From Erinaceus europaeus (Eukaryota > Chordata > Mammalia > Eulipotyphla > Erinaceidae), in contig NC_080172.1 of NCBI RefSeq assembly GCF_950295315.1, positions 112,258,353-112,322,352 of the forward strand: a stretch of 64,000 nt of DNA. Direction: 5' to 3'. Numbering within the stretch: the stretch's first letter is position 1; every line of letters begins with the position of its first letter. Both the position numbers and the translations under genes were made by a program. Positions 22,441 to 33,584 of the stretch are shown one piece after another. Below the pieces are notes generated by a model that had not been told where the DNA came from, made no database searches, and was given only the letters and a program-made list of their open reading frames with translations.

Positions 22441-22734
22441 GGAACAAGGCAGTTGAACTAATCAGTGTAGTTGGACAGAAACAAGTTGGGGTAGGAATCA
22501 AATTTCCAATGCCTTTGACTAACAGAGAAGTGATTCCAAAAGCCAAAAGTACATCGTTCTTTACCCCCAAAAGAGTCTACTAGGTTCATACTCCAGGAAG
22601 GGAGAAATAATAGATGACCAAAGAGCTCTGAATCCCAATTCTACCAGCACTTCAGTATGTGTCAGCAGGATTCTGATTATTTCTTTGTTTTCATTTTTAT
22701 TTTATTTATTTATTTGTTTGTTTATTTATTTTAA
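22441..22734. other. Gene-free stretch
   Basis: Contains a T/A-rich (TTTA)n run at 22,695-22,735 next to the L1 tail. Otherwise unassigned, apart from the short similarity of 22,615-22,680 to 6,140-6,200. Confidence 0.4.
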
Positions 22735-23105
22735 AAAGGAGACTTTAACAAAACCTTACAATAAAAGGGGTACAACTCCACACAATTCCCACCATCAGAT
22801 CTCCGTATTCCATTCCTTCCACTGATAGCTTTCCTATTCTTTATCCCTCTGGGAGTGTGGCCCCAGGGTCATTGTGGATGAAGAAGGTGGAAGGTCAGGC
22901 TCCTGTAATTGTTTCCCTGCTGAACATGGGCATTGACTGGAAGATTCATACTCCCAGCCTGCCTCCATTTCCCTAGTAGGGTGGGTCTCTGGCGAAGCAG
23001 AGCTCCAGGACACATTGTTGGGGTCATCTGTCCAGGGAAGTCTGGTCAGCATCCTGCTGGCCTCTGGAACCTGGTGGCTGAAAAGAGAGTTAACATACCA
23101 GAAAA
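22735..23105 (-). mobile_element. L1 3'-UTR fragment
   Basis: Minus-strand copy of the recurrent L1 terminal piece. Plus strand reads 'ggggtacaactccacacaat', 'ttatccctctgggagtgtgg', then 'cctctggaacctggtggctg'. Confidence 0.8.
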
Positions 23106-23539
23106 TATGAGTGGACATAAAGCACTATTTCACTTATCTGAGAGGGGAGAGAAAATGGAAGGACAATTAGAAGCATTAAGAGTTGTAATTGTGATGTGGA
23201 AATAAGTGGAGTAAGGGCTGTAGGAGAAAATATAAATGGGAAAATAAATTATAGATTGATTGATAGATAGAGTATTAGCATGATAGATGATAGAAAGTAT
23301 GATTTTTGTATGTAGTCAAACGATATCTGTGACCTTGTGAAAATCATTCCAGTTTCTGCTGGACGAGAGTGGAATTCAGAGATCTGGTGTTGAAAATAGT
23401 GTGATATTGTACTGCTATTATCTTATAATTTTGTAGAGCACTATTATATAAATATTTTTTAAAGGTAGGAAAATCATCTCTGTATGAGGTTAGTTCAAAG
23501 TCCTGAAGAGTTGTGAAATTGGAAAATAAATAGATTGGA
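23106..23539. other. Gene-free AT-rich stretch
   Basis: Contains (GATA/GATT)-rich sequence at 23,240-23,300. Bases 23,320-23,400 look like another diverged L1 3' end. No gene seen. Confidence 0.4.
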
Positions 23540-24632
23540 GACACTGCTGTGGAGAGCAGTCTGGAGAACTCTCAGAAGGCAAAGAGTAGACCTAACTAAC
23601 CTATGACCCTGCAATTCCTCTTCTGGGTGTATATCCTTTTAAGATATAGTTAACTTATTTATTCCTGAGGAAGATAGTTATAAAGAACAAAAGAGAGAGG
23701 GAGAGAGAGAGAGAACTGATCTCACTCTGCTTCATATGTCGCCAGGGATTGAACTCAGGAACGCTCAAAGAGTCCATTAATTATACACTATGCCATCTCC
23801 TGGACCACCTAGAGATATTTCCTAATGAGCTAAATACACCCATCCAGAAAGTTACATGTATGTGTGTTTTTATAGCAGCATAATTTGTAATTTCCAAACC
23901 TGGATGCAACCAGCATTAGACAAGTGGCTGAGTAAATTGTGGTCAATATACATAATGGGTTAGCATTGGAGGTAGTAATGAGTGTGTGTGTGTGTGGGGA
24001 TTGGGATGGGACACAGTCTTTTGGTGGTGGGAATGGTGTTTATGTATACTCCTATTAATTTTTATTCATATAAATCACTATTTAATTAATATGAGAGGGG
24101 AAAAATGATTTTATGTCTCAAACTTTTTAAAGCACAGACTGAATCTTTTTAATACATAGGCTGAGTCTTTGATATGTTGACTCTCTCAAAAGCCTAGACA
24201 AGGGAGAAATGAAGCAACCAGTGGCATAGCTATATACAAGATGTTGGGTATTACACAGCAAACCCTAACAAAGAGACTTTCAGTGTTAACCCAATTACCA
24301 AATAATGTGATGATATCAATAAGGATCCATAGTATTTTTGAACCATAATACAGTAGGAACCTCACATTTCCACTAAAGAGCCTATAATTTCCCAGTCCTG
24401 GAACCTTAGGGTGGGGCACACTTTCCTGCATGGTTCTCTCAATTCATATCAAATAACTTTGCAACCAAAGGACCAAAACAAGACAGGATTAGAACTCCTA
24501 CAGTAACCCACCAAATCACCAGTGAGTGCAAAAACATGTGCTGGTGACAGAGAGGAACCTACAGAGAGATTAAGTGTCTGGTAATAGTCCCTCAGTTTAT
24601 CAGTTGAGACACCACCTCCAGTCTGTTCCACC
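23540..24632 (+). mobile_element. L1 LINE 3' end, cut by an LTR
   Basis: Begins in the ORF2 C-terminus (ctgtggagagcagtctggag; LDLRRQRVDLTN-like, PCNSSSG) and runs into the long 3' UTR (cacagtcttttggtggtggg, then 'aacctcacatttccacta'). A third-family SINE is inserted at about 23,645-23,815. The UTR stops where the LTR starts at 24,633. Confidence 0.85.
23645..23815 (-). mobile_element. SINE, third family, nested in L1
   Basis: Plus strand reads (GA)n, 'cagggattgaactcaggaac' and 'tacactatgccatctcctgg', the reverse of this family. Confidence 0.6.
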
Positions 24633-25261
24633 TGTGAGGGACCGCTACAGTGGAAGAGCAGCAGGAAGGATCAGGGAACTCTGAAGGCTACCACCTTGTG
24701 GGTCAGGAATTGGCGCAGGGGAGAACGGAATACACCACACTCTGTTGGAGGGTGAATCTGACCTCAATTTTTATTCAGCCAGTGAGAACTTATATATCTT
24801 TTAGCCTTACATAAACAATATCTGAAACAGAAAATAAAGCTCATTTCTTGATTAGATGGCCTTGCAGTTTTACACAGTAATGTCGTACTTCATGGGGTGA
24901 TGCATTTCTGTGTAAAAGGCTTAGCAGATAGTATTTTATGTAGAGTTTTAACATATTTCATCAGAGGAGGTAAGTATTATTTAGAATTTTTCCTAAAACT
25001 TTATGTGTTTGATGACCCATAACTTTGTCTATCTCATTTTCTGTTCATCTGTATCTAATCTGGGAATAGGGGTTGTTTGTCCCCGATTACACAGCATTAT
25101 TACCATGTACATAATGAAAACAATAATCAGAGTTTCCAATTTAAATCTGCTCAAGATGCCAAGACCCACTCCCAGAATTCTTCCTTGAAGAGAGTTTTCC
25201 TGGGTGCTAACCCTGTCAAACCCATCGTTCTGGATTTGAGTGGGGTGTGGCACCACCAACA
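24633..25261 (-). mobile_element. LTR of an endogenous retrovirus, probably solo
   Basis: Read on the minus strand it starts TGTTGGTGGTGCCACACC at 25,261 and ends near CTCACA at 24,633-24,640. It holds a TATA-like 'agatatataagttctcac' about 30 bp upstream of 'ctgaataaaaattgag' (polyadenylation signal). No gag, pol or env reading frame adjoins it. Boundaries are by eye and no flanking duplication was confirmed. Confidence 0.55.
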
Positions 25262-27115
25262 AGGGGACAGCTGAAGGGAGGAGAGGACTCCCCGGAGACT
25301 TACCAAGTTCAACTCTGAGTCTCCATTGCTACTACCCTCATAATCTGGAGCAGCAGCAGGGAGGGACACCACGTGACATAGATCTAACCAGGAAACTCAG
25401 GAGAAGACTTATATCTAAGTGGCATAGCTGTGGGGCTGTGAAAATCTCTTTGCCTAACCACTTGACTATCTCAGCCACACCCTGCCTTATCTCTTGTTGA
25501 GAAGTCAATGATTAAGCTAAGAAGCCTACTTATAGTTCAGAAGCCCTCAGACTCCCATAGGCTACAGAGAAAAAAGGAAAAAAAAAAAAAAGAGGCTTTT
25601 AAATCACTGAGCTCCAACTCAGGGATTAATATACTATTGAAACAACTGTTAACTTCCACCACTCTGAACCCTTTAATTACCTTACTTAGACTCAAGTCAA
25701 TCCAGGAAATAGTGATCAGTAATTTGAAAGTACTAAGAGAGGGAACTCATAACATAATATATAAAATGGCAAAACAAACAAGAAGAAATATGGGAGAAAT
25801 GAACCAGGACAAGAGTCCAGCTAATAGCCTCCCAAAGGGTGACGCACAAAATAACAAGTTCAACATCCAAATATTAGCTAAGGAAATAATCACAGGAGTG
25901 AGCAAAGAGTTTGAAAGAATTGTAATCAGAAATACAAGAACAACAAATGAGACTCTGGAAGAAAACACTAACTATCTCAAGGTTATTAGAGAGCTGAAAG
26001 CTGAAATAGCTGAGCTAAGAACACAACTAGTTGAACAAGCTAAAATAGTGTCAGAACAGGGTACCAAAAGAGATGAACATCAAAAATAGTAGAGGGCAGA
26101 GAGAATAGACTCAATGAGGCTGAAGACAGAATTAGCAAGGTCAAGGATGAATTAGAGAAAACTAAAAAAGCAGTAAGAGATCCCTAATAGAGATTAAGAG
26201 ATACTGAAAACAACCACAAAGACTTGTCAGATGACTTCAAAGGAAACAATATACACATTATTGGCTTACCAGAGGACGAAAGAGGGGGAAAGAAAGAAAG
26301 CATTCTTCAGGTCAAAATAGCTGAAAACTTCTCTAGTCTAGACAACATCAAAGACATAAAGATTCCTGAAGCCCGGAGGGTCCCAAACAGAATTAACCCA
26401 GACTTAAAGACACCAAGAAACATCATACTTAGAATGGAAAGGAATAAGGATAAAGAAAGGATCCTGAAGGCTGCAAGAGAAAAACAAAGAGTCACCTACA
26501 GAGGAAAACTCCTAAGATTAACAGCAGACTTCTCCACACAAAAACTACAGGCCATAAGATATATGTATTGAGTGCTTAATGAGAAAAGCTTTCAACCAAG
26601 AATAGTGTGTCCTGCTAGACTGTCATTCAGACTAGATGGAGGCATCAAAACCTTCTCAGACAAGCAACAGTTGAAGGAATCAACTATCACCAAGCCTACC
26701 CTGAAAGAAGTTCTGAAAGGTCTCCTATAAACTGTCAGACTACCATAAATAGGACATATATCAAAACACTCTAAAACTCTACAAGAATGGAGTTAAAATA
26801 TCTTCAATCTTTGATATCAATAAATGTCAATGGCCTGAATTCACCTATTAAAAGACACAGAGTAGGAAGATGGATCAGAAAATATAACCAAACAATATGC
26901 TCTCTACTGGAAACACACCTAACTCAACAAGACAAAGACAGACTTAAAGTGAAAGGAAGGAAGACTATCATACAAGCCAATGACCCACAAAAAAGGGCAG
27001 GAATAGCTATTCTCATATCTGACAGGATAGACTTTAAAATAGGTAAGATTAAAAAGATAGGAATGGACACTACTTCACACTCAAAGGATCAGTCAACCAA
27101 GAGGACTTAACAATT
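25262..27115 (+). mobile_element. L1 LINE: 5' UTR remnant, ORF1 and start of ORF2
   Basis: ORF1 is readable from about 25,747: a coiled-coil N-terminal half, then an RRM-like domain (NIHIIGLPEDE at ~26,248) and the C-terminal domain (RILKAAREKQRVTYRGKLLR, then LTADFSTQKLQA). It is interrupted by TAG at 26,087-26,089, further stops near 26,185-26,195, and a stop at 26,569. ORF2 starts near 26,787-26,805 with an endonuclease N-terminus (SINVNGLNSPIKRHRVGRWI, then CSLLETHLTQQDKDRLK) and ends in a stop at 27,108. The rest of ORF2 is missing and a TA-rich simple repeat follows. Confidence 0.9.
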
Positions 27116-27225
27116 ATATATCTATATATTTATATCTATTTATCAATATATATCTATTTATATATATTTATATCTATCTATATATCTATATCTATCTGTC
27201 TATATATATATATATGCATATATAC
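27110..27225 (+). repeat. (TATC)n/(TA)n simple repeat in L1
   Basis: A run of TATATCTATA-type units joins the start of one L1 ORF2 to the last ORF2 codons (acaatggaatactatgcagc). The counterpart in the right arm (about 63,770-63,915) is ~29 bp longer with a different unit order, so the repeat has changed length since the duplication. Confidence 0.85.
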
Positions 27226-28560
27226 AATGGAATACTATGCAGCTACTAAGAACAATGAACTCAACTTCTTTGACCCATCTTGGTCAGAGGTAGAAGGAAT
27301 TATGTTTAGTGAGCTAAGTCAGAAAGATAAAGATGAGTATGGGATGATCCCACTCATCAACAGAAGTTGAGAAACAAGATCAGAAAGGGAAACTAAAGGC
27401 AGGGTCTGAGTAAATTAAAAGTAGGACACCAAAGTAAAAACCCTGTGGTGAGTGAGAGGGTGGACATGCTGCTTCCTCGACTGGTGGGTGGGTGGGATTG
27501 AACACAATCTTTTGGTGATGGGAATGGTGTTTATGTACACACCTATTAAATTATAGTCGTATAAATCACTATTTAATTAATATGAGAGGGGGAAAATTGA
27601 TTGTATGTCCAACAAAGGGACTTTTCAAAGTTAACCCAATTACCAAATAATGTGATGATAACAGTAACTATCCATTGTCTCTTGAACCCTAAGACAGCAG
27701 GAACCTCACATTTCCACTATAGAGCCTAAACTTCCCCCAGTCCTGTGGTAGGGTGCACTTTCCCTTTTGCTTCTCCCAATTCTTATCAAATAACATTGCA
27801 TCTGCTGATTGCCACCTAATCAGTGCAGTGAGTGCCACCCCAGCATGCTTCACTTCAGACTGTGTCCAGAGACTTCAGGTGTGGAACGACAACTCTTCAG
27901 CTTCATCACTGGTGTGAGACCTTTCCTTTCTTAGCATTCTCTAATTCCATCCCAGGCGGTTCACTTCCTAACAAATTCCATAACCTAGATATAGACCAGG
28001 TTCCATGAGATAGAACATATGTTCATAGGTATCCATAAACTAGGGCAAATATATACCTGAAAGCAGTAGTACACTAGAGTTTGCAGTGAGTACCCCCCAA
28101 CACTTCATCTCCACTATTCCAACCTTTGGGCCCATGGTTGCTCAACAATTTGTTTGACTTTGTATGTTAACTCTTTTCAGCCACCAGGTTCCAGATGCCG
28201 TCAGGATGCCAGCTAGGCATCCCTGGATTGAAGAGCCAACCAATGTATCCTGGAGCTCCACTTCCCCAGAGACTCACCCTACTAGGGAAAGAGAAAGGCA
28301 CACTAGGACTATGGATCAGCCAGTCAATGCCCATGTTCAGTGGGGAAGCAATTACAGAAGCCAGACCTCCCACTGTCTGCAACCCACAATGACCCTGGGT
28401 CCATGCTTACAGAGGGACAGAGAATGGGAAAGCTATTAGGGGAGGAGGTGGGATATGGAGATTGGGCGGAAGGAATTGTGTGGAGTTGTACAACGCCATC
28501 CCATGATTTTGTTAATGCTTCCTTTCTTAAATAAAAAAAAATTTAAAAAGTAAAAAAAAG
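27216..28560 (+). mobile_element. L1 3' end with complete long 3' UTR
   Basis: Starts in the last ~45 codons of ORF2 and continues into a ~1.15-kb 3' UTR: 'cacaatcttttggtgatggg' (~27,505), 'aacctcacatttccactata' (~27,707), 'cacttcagactgtgtccaga' (~27,851), 'gggatatggagattgggcgg' (~28,450), then 'gcttcctttcttaaataaaa' and an A tail at ~28,527-28,560. It shows that the recurrent ~500-bp pieces elsewhere are the tail of this UTR. Confidence 0.88.
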
Positions 28561-30283
28561 ATTAAAAATTATAAGAATGGACACTACTTAATGCTCAGAG
28601 GATCAGTCAATCAAGAGGACTTAACAATTATTAGTAGCTATGCACCCAATGAGAAGCCATCTAAATACATGAAATGTCTACTGAAAGAAGCTACAGAAAT
28701 ATATTAACAGCAACATAGTCATAGTAGGGGACTTTAACACCCCACTTTCTCAACTTGACAGATCATCCAGGTAGAAGATCAATAAAGACATAAGGGAGCT
28801 AAATGAAGAGATAGATAAACTAGAACTATTGGATATTTTGAGAGTTATTCATCCCAAGAAACTGGAATACACATTTTACTCAAATCCACATGGGTCATTC
28901 TAAAGGACAGACCATATATTAGGCCACAAAGACAGCATCAGAAAATTCAAGAGCACTGAAATCATCCCAAGTATCTTTTCAGACCACAGTGGAACTACAC
29001 AAACACTTAACAATCAACAAAAGATTACTAATAGTCCCAAAATGTGGGAGCTCAACAGTACACTTCTTAATAACCTCTGGGTCAAAGAGGAAATAAAGGA
29101 AAAAATCAAAATGTTTTGAGACTTCAGTGAAAATGAAGACACAAGCTATCATAATATTTTGGACACAGTTAAGGCAGTACTGAGAGGGAAGTTCATAGCT
29201 ATACAAGCACACATTAGGAAACAAGAAAAAGCACAAATAAACAGCCTGATTGCACATCTTAAAGTCCTAGAATAAGAAGAACAAAGGAACCCTAAAACAA
29301 CCAGAAGGACAGAAAGCACTAAACTTAGGGCAGAAATAAATCACATTGAGAATAAGAAAACCATATAAAAGACCAACGAAAGTAAATGTTGGTTCCTCGA
29401 AAGAGTGAACAAAATTGACAAATCTTTAGCCAGACTCACAAAACAAAAAAGGGAGAAGACCCAAATAAATCAGAAACTAAATGGAAGAGGAGACATCGCA
29501 GAAATTCACCATATCATACGAAGCTTCTATGAACAACTATTAGTCACCAAATTAGAGTACCTGGAAGAAATGGACGATTCCCTAGATACCTGCGAACTTC
29601 CAAAACTAAGTAAAGAGGAATTGGATAACATGAACAGGCCCATCACAGCTAATGAAATTGAAACAGTTACCAAACATCTCCCCAAAAATAAAAGTCCTAG
29701 ACCAGATGGTTTTACAAATGAATTCTACAAAACCTTCAAAGACACTAATACCTCTACTTTTAAAAGTCTACCAGAAGATTGAAGACACTGGAGTACTCTC
29801 TGCCAGCTTCTGTGAAGCCAACATCACTCTGATACCAAAAGCAGACAGAACACAACCAAACAAGAAAACTACAGATCAATATCTCTGATGAACATAGATG
29901 TGAAAATATTGAACAAAATTCTAGCCAACTGGATACAGCAGTATATCAAAAAGATTGTTCATCATGACCAAGTGGGGTTTATCCCAGGAATGCAAGGTTG
30001 ATTTAATATATGTAAATCAATCACCTTGATCTACCACATCGACAAAAGCAAGACCAAAAACCACATGGTCATATCAATAGATGCAGAGATAGCCTTTGAC
30101 AAAATACAACATCCCTTTATGATCAAAACACTACAGAAAATGGGAATAGATGGAAAATTCATGAAGATAGTGGAGTCTATATATAGCAAAACTATAGCCG
30201 ACATCATACAATGGTAATGGTGAAAAACTGGAAGCATTTCTACTCAGATGAGGTACTAGACAGGGTTACAAATACTGAAAAAA
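28561..30283 (+). mobile_element. L1 ORF2 fragment (endonuclease to RT fingers)
   Basis: Covers the endonuclease from about residue 120 (with GTTCATTCTAAAGG-type lesions), the linker ([24 protein letters not shown] at 29,405) and the start of the RT ([17 protein letters not shown] at ~29,680, then [12 protein letters not shown] at ~29,966 and [11 protein letters not shown] at ~30,080). It carries several stops and a frameshift near 29,745. It ends at 'ctagacaggg', where the L1 would normally continue 'ctgtccactatcacc', and unrelated sequence follows. Confidence 0.9.
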
Positions 30284-30376
30284 AAAAAGACTTTTTTACA
30301 TTCACACAGTTTATTGCCACACTGAACTGCCAGTAGGTAGCAGTAAAATACAGCTAACTGGGAATTTTTTTCAATG
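30284..30376 (-). other. Short AATAAA/poly(A)-bearing segment next to the LINE
   Basis: On the minus strand, right after the LINE's (GAAG) end, come about 100 bp ending 'ggcaataaactgtgtgaatg' then TAAAAAAGTC and a T-run. This looks like the 3' end of a polyadenylated transcript rather than LINE sequence, because the two short LINE tails elsewhere lack it. Confidence 0.5.
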
Positions 30377-32567
30377 ACTTCTTCTAGCGTTTGCCCTTCT
30401 TCCGTAGCCAGTCAACAGCATCAGGTTGAGCCTGATGTAATGTTTCGAGACCTCCTTTGAATCTGGAGAGGTGGCAGTCGTTGACTATGTGGGTCATCGT
30501 CTGTCTGGAGCCGCAGGGGCAGTTCGGGTCATCTCTGGCCCCCCAGCGATGGAACATAGCGGCACACCGGCCATGGCCTGTTCGATAGCGATTGAGGAGG
30601 GCCCAATCATAACGTGCTAGGTCAAAGCCGGGTTGACGCTTGCAGGGGTCTGTGATGAGGTGTTTGTTCTTGACCTCAGCTGACTGCCAACTCTGTTTCC
30701 AAGAGACTGGAACATAGAAGTTCAGTGTAGGCATAGGGGACCAGATTGGGTGACGAGAAATCAAGCGTTGGACAGGGTGGGCGAATATATCCGTGTATAT
30801 TGGCAAGTCCGGTCGAGCATAGACATGGGAAATGAACTTAGATGATGCCGCATCCCGACGAATATCTGGCGGGGCAATGTTGCTAAGAACTGGCATCCAT
30901 GGAACTGGGGTGGAACGGATGGTTCCAGAAATGATCTTCATGGAGGAATATAATTTGGAATCGACCAAGTGGACATGGGGGCTACGGAACCATACAGGGG
31001 CACAGTATTCTGCAGTGGAATAGCATAATGCCAGAGATGATGATCGTAGTGTGGAAGCGCTCGCGCCCCATAAGGAGCTGGCCAGTCTTGCAATGATGTT
31101 ATTTCTCGTGCCCACCTTTGCTGCAGTTTTTATGAGATGTTTGTGAAGTGACAGAGTGCGATCTAGAGTAACGCCAAGAGAGACCGGCTGGGCTTCATGC
31201 CGGAGTCTCGTATCGCCAAGCTGCACATTAAGCTCACGCAAGGCCGAGGCATGGTGTAGATGGAAAACAGATGATATCGTTTTTGCAGTGCTAGGGATTA
31301 GTCGCCATTTTTTACAGTAATCAGATATCAGAGACATGTCTTTCGTGAGTGTTTCCTCGAGGATGTCGAACTTGGATGCCTGAGTAGCACAGCAGATGTC
31401 ATCGGCGTAGATGAACTTCCTTGAAGAAGTTTCTGGGAGGTGATTGATGTAAATATTAAATAGCGTAGGAGCCAGAACAGAGCCCTGGGGGAGGCCACTT
31501 GAGACAAGTCTCCATCTGCTAGACTTGTCACCCAGTTGCACCCGGAATCTTCTGTTTTGGAGAAGAAACGATATAGTGTTGGCCACCCATGGAGGCAGGC
31601 ATCTTGAGATCTTGACTAGGAGACCACGGTGCCAGACCATGTCATAGGCTGCTGTGAGATCAACAAAGACAGCACTTGTCTTTAAATTCTTCTGGAATCC
31701 ATTTTCAATGTAAGTTGAGAGGGCCAGGGCTTATTCGCAGGTAGACCTTCCTGGGCAGAAACCAGCTTGGGCGGGTGATAGGAATTTCTCTGTAAGATGA
31801 GAAATATGTGACAGAAGCAGCCTCTCAAGGAGTTTGTAACACACAGAAAGAAGAGAAATTGGTCTATAGCTGGCGGCCAGTGTTGGGTCTTTCTTTGGTT
31901 TCAAGACCGCTATTATCTTCGCACGACGCCAAACTTTGGGCATAGATTCAGATTCCAAGATGTGGGACAGGAATGAAGCGAGCCACTTCTTTGCCGCAGG
32001 AATCAGGTTAAGAATGCGTTCTGGGGTGATGTTATCATAGCCAGCACCTGTTTCCGGTTTAATGCTCTTCAAAGCGTCTTCCAGTTCAAACAGTGTAAAG
32101 GGAGAGAGTTTTGGAGATGGACAAGATAACCGGAAGTGGGATGACCACTCGTGGGAAATTTCCCTTTTCCAGACTGGGTCGATCTTAGCACGGCCAACTT
32201 GAGTTAGGTGACTGGCCACTGAGTTTGGAGATACGGGAGGATGGGAGATGGGAGGGGGTTGGTTACTGGCACCCAGTCTGTGAAGAAGCTTCCAGGCCTT
32301 CCTACTTGAGTGGGTGAAATTCAGACTTTCCGTGAGTTGTTGCCAGCGGGCTTGGCGTGCTACATCCAGGGAGGCAATGAGATGGTCGGCCACATCTGGG
32401 TCACCCGACTCATCATACTGCTTTAGTAGTTGCTCGCATTCAGCATCAAGACAAGGTGTATAGTTAGCACGTCTCCCATGAGGAATGGCTTGGGAAGCTG
32501 CTTTGAAGATGGCTTGGCAGAAGCACCTGTAGGAATCTTCAGAGGGGATAGACTGAAGATGGTCCAT
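30377..32567 (-). mobile_element. Non-L1 LINE, 5'-truncated, RT intact but for one stop
   Basis: The minus strand carries a 728-codon frame from 32,567 to 30,384 interrupted by one TAA at 31,731-31,733. RT motifs are complete: FVDLTAAYD (motif A), SSGLPQGSVLAPTLFNIY (motif B) and YADD (motif C). A C-terminal CPCG-x8-H-x4-C block (PNCPCGSRQTMTHIVNDC) follows. The endonuclease is absent. The stop codon runs straight into GAAGAAG. Domain style (GLPQGSVLxPxLFNIY, YADD, terminal CCHC-like block) resembles Jockey/RTE/CR1-group LINEs and is unlike mammalian L1 (FADD, zinc knuckle CWWGCG). The clade is not certain. It differs from the right-arm copy by about 1-2%. Confidence 0.9.
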
Positions 32568-32868
32568 CCTTCCTGCCTCCTCTCTCTACCCCAAGGCTGT
32601 TAAATCTGTGGCATCATAAGTAATGTGTGACGTGTGTGCAAGCTGATATCCCAGGCTCCTTTTCCCAATTACCCTGAGTAGAGGGTGCAATTGCAGTGTC
32701 AACATGTAGACTTCTTCCAGCAGGGAGAAAGCAGGAAGTGGCCTGAGTTCTCAGTGAAGGCCAGTCCCCAGGGCCAAGGCCTCCAGGGTTTCATCTCTCT
32801 GGACCCCACAAGACCCCAGCAACAGAGTGAGTACCAGGCTGCTCCCTTTCCAGAAAGTCCTGCCCTAG
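32568..32868. other. Inner end of the left inverted-repeat arm
   Basis: About 300 bp of moderately GC-rich sequence of unknown origin, matching 58,130-58,427 with a few substitutions and a 3-bp indel (cttcttcc against cttcc near 32,713). The same unit continues uninterrupted to about 57,870 next to the right arm but is cut at 32,868 here. Confidence 0.7.
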
Positions 32869-32894
32869 AATTGTCTATCTTATCTATCTTGCCC

Positions 32895-33483
32895 TAATTT
32901 GTAGTGCCAGTCATCATTATGACATGAGTCTCCAGTTCAGCATGGATACTTGCCGGGTAGTGGTAAACAGCAAAATGGTTACACAAAGAGACTGTCATGC
33001 CAGAGGCTCAGAAGACCCAGCTTCAATCCCCCACACCGACGTAAAGCAGATAATCAGTACTCTGTGGTGTAATATTAATAAAAGAAAAGTGAAATGTGTC
33101 TAAAAAGAAACACACTGAATCTTCCAGGTTCTATGTTCTTGGGGTTTTGTGGGAACATATTGTAATCTCCCCGAGATTACACCAGCACTGAGTGCATATT
33201 TGGCGCCAACTTGATATGAATCACACCAATAGTCAAGCAAAATTGGTCTCTAGGCCAAAGGGAGGTGTGCTATCTAATCATTTCATCTGGGGAGGGTCTT
33301 AACCTGATAGGATTTTGGGATCTGAGTAATTAGCTTGACTCCTAAAGGGATTTGGGTGTGTAGGGTGTATCCTAAATGGGATATAAAAGTGTAGGTCCCT
33401 AAGTGGTAAATCAGACTCTTCCAGCTCTTCAGTCTGCCTGTGGGTTCTCCAGATCTGAGCACACAGCCAATTCTTCACAGCTG
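32895..33483 (+). promoter_or_regulatory. PRAME promoter and exon 1, copy B
   Basis: Homologous to copies A, C and D. The conserved 'tagggtgtatcctaaatggg' precedes TATAAAA at 33,382-33,388. A non-coding exon (ccagctcttcagtctgcctg, then gtgggttctccagatctgag) ends AGCTG|GTAAGTT at 33,483, a consensus donor. The upstream homology to copy A starts at about 32,895 (gtagtgccagtcatcattat). No PRAME coding exons follow within 7 kb. The first gene downstream in the same orientation is the DDX39A retrocopy. Confidence 0.75.
32958..33078 (+). mobile_element. SINE, second family, inside promoter B upstream region
   Basis: Reads 'gcaaaatggttacacaaaga' and 'tgtcatgccagaggctc', then 'ccccacaccgacgtaaagca'. 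It is absent at the equivalent point of copy A, so it arrived after the copies separated. Confidence 0.65.
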
Positions 33484-33584
33484 GTAAGTTACCCTCCTCT
33501 GCTAAGGACGCATCATGATACTGTGGTCATTCAACTATGGTAAAGTAACAATGAAGAAGGAATTTTAAATTTTTGTTCCATACC

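Larger units (their letters stand above)
27023..32868. repeat. Left arm of a large inverted repeat
   Basis: Every landmark here recurs in reverse complement at 58,130-64,000, with the two coordinates summing to about 90,995. The inner limit is sharp: both arms share 'ccagaaagtcctgccctag' and then diverge at 32,869 and 58,129. The outer limit lies beyond the window on the right side, so the arm is at least 5.85 kb. The spacer is 25.3 kb. Confidence 0.97.

Noticed and set aside
30377..32567. Left LINE copy as a host gene encoding an RT domain
   Set aside because: It is 5'-truncated, lacks the endonuclease, carries a TAA also present in the duplicate, and ends in a retrotransposon-type GAA tail.
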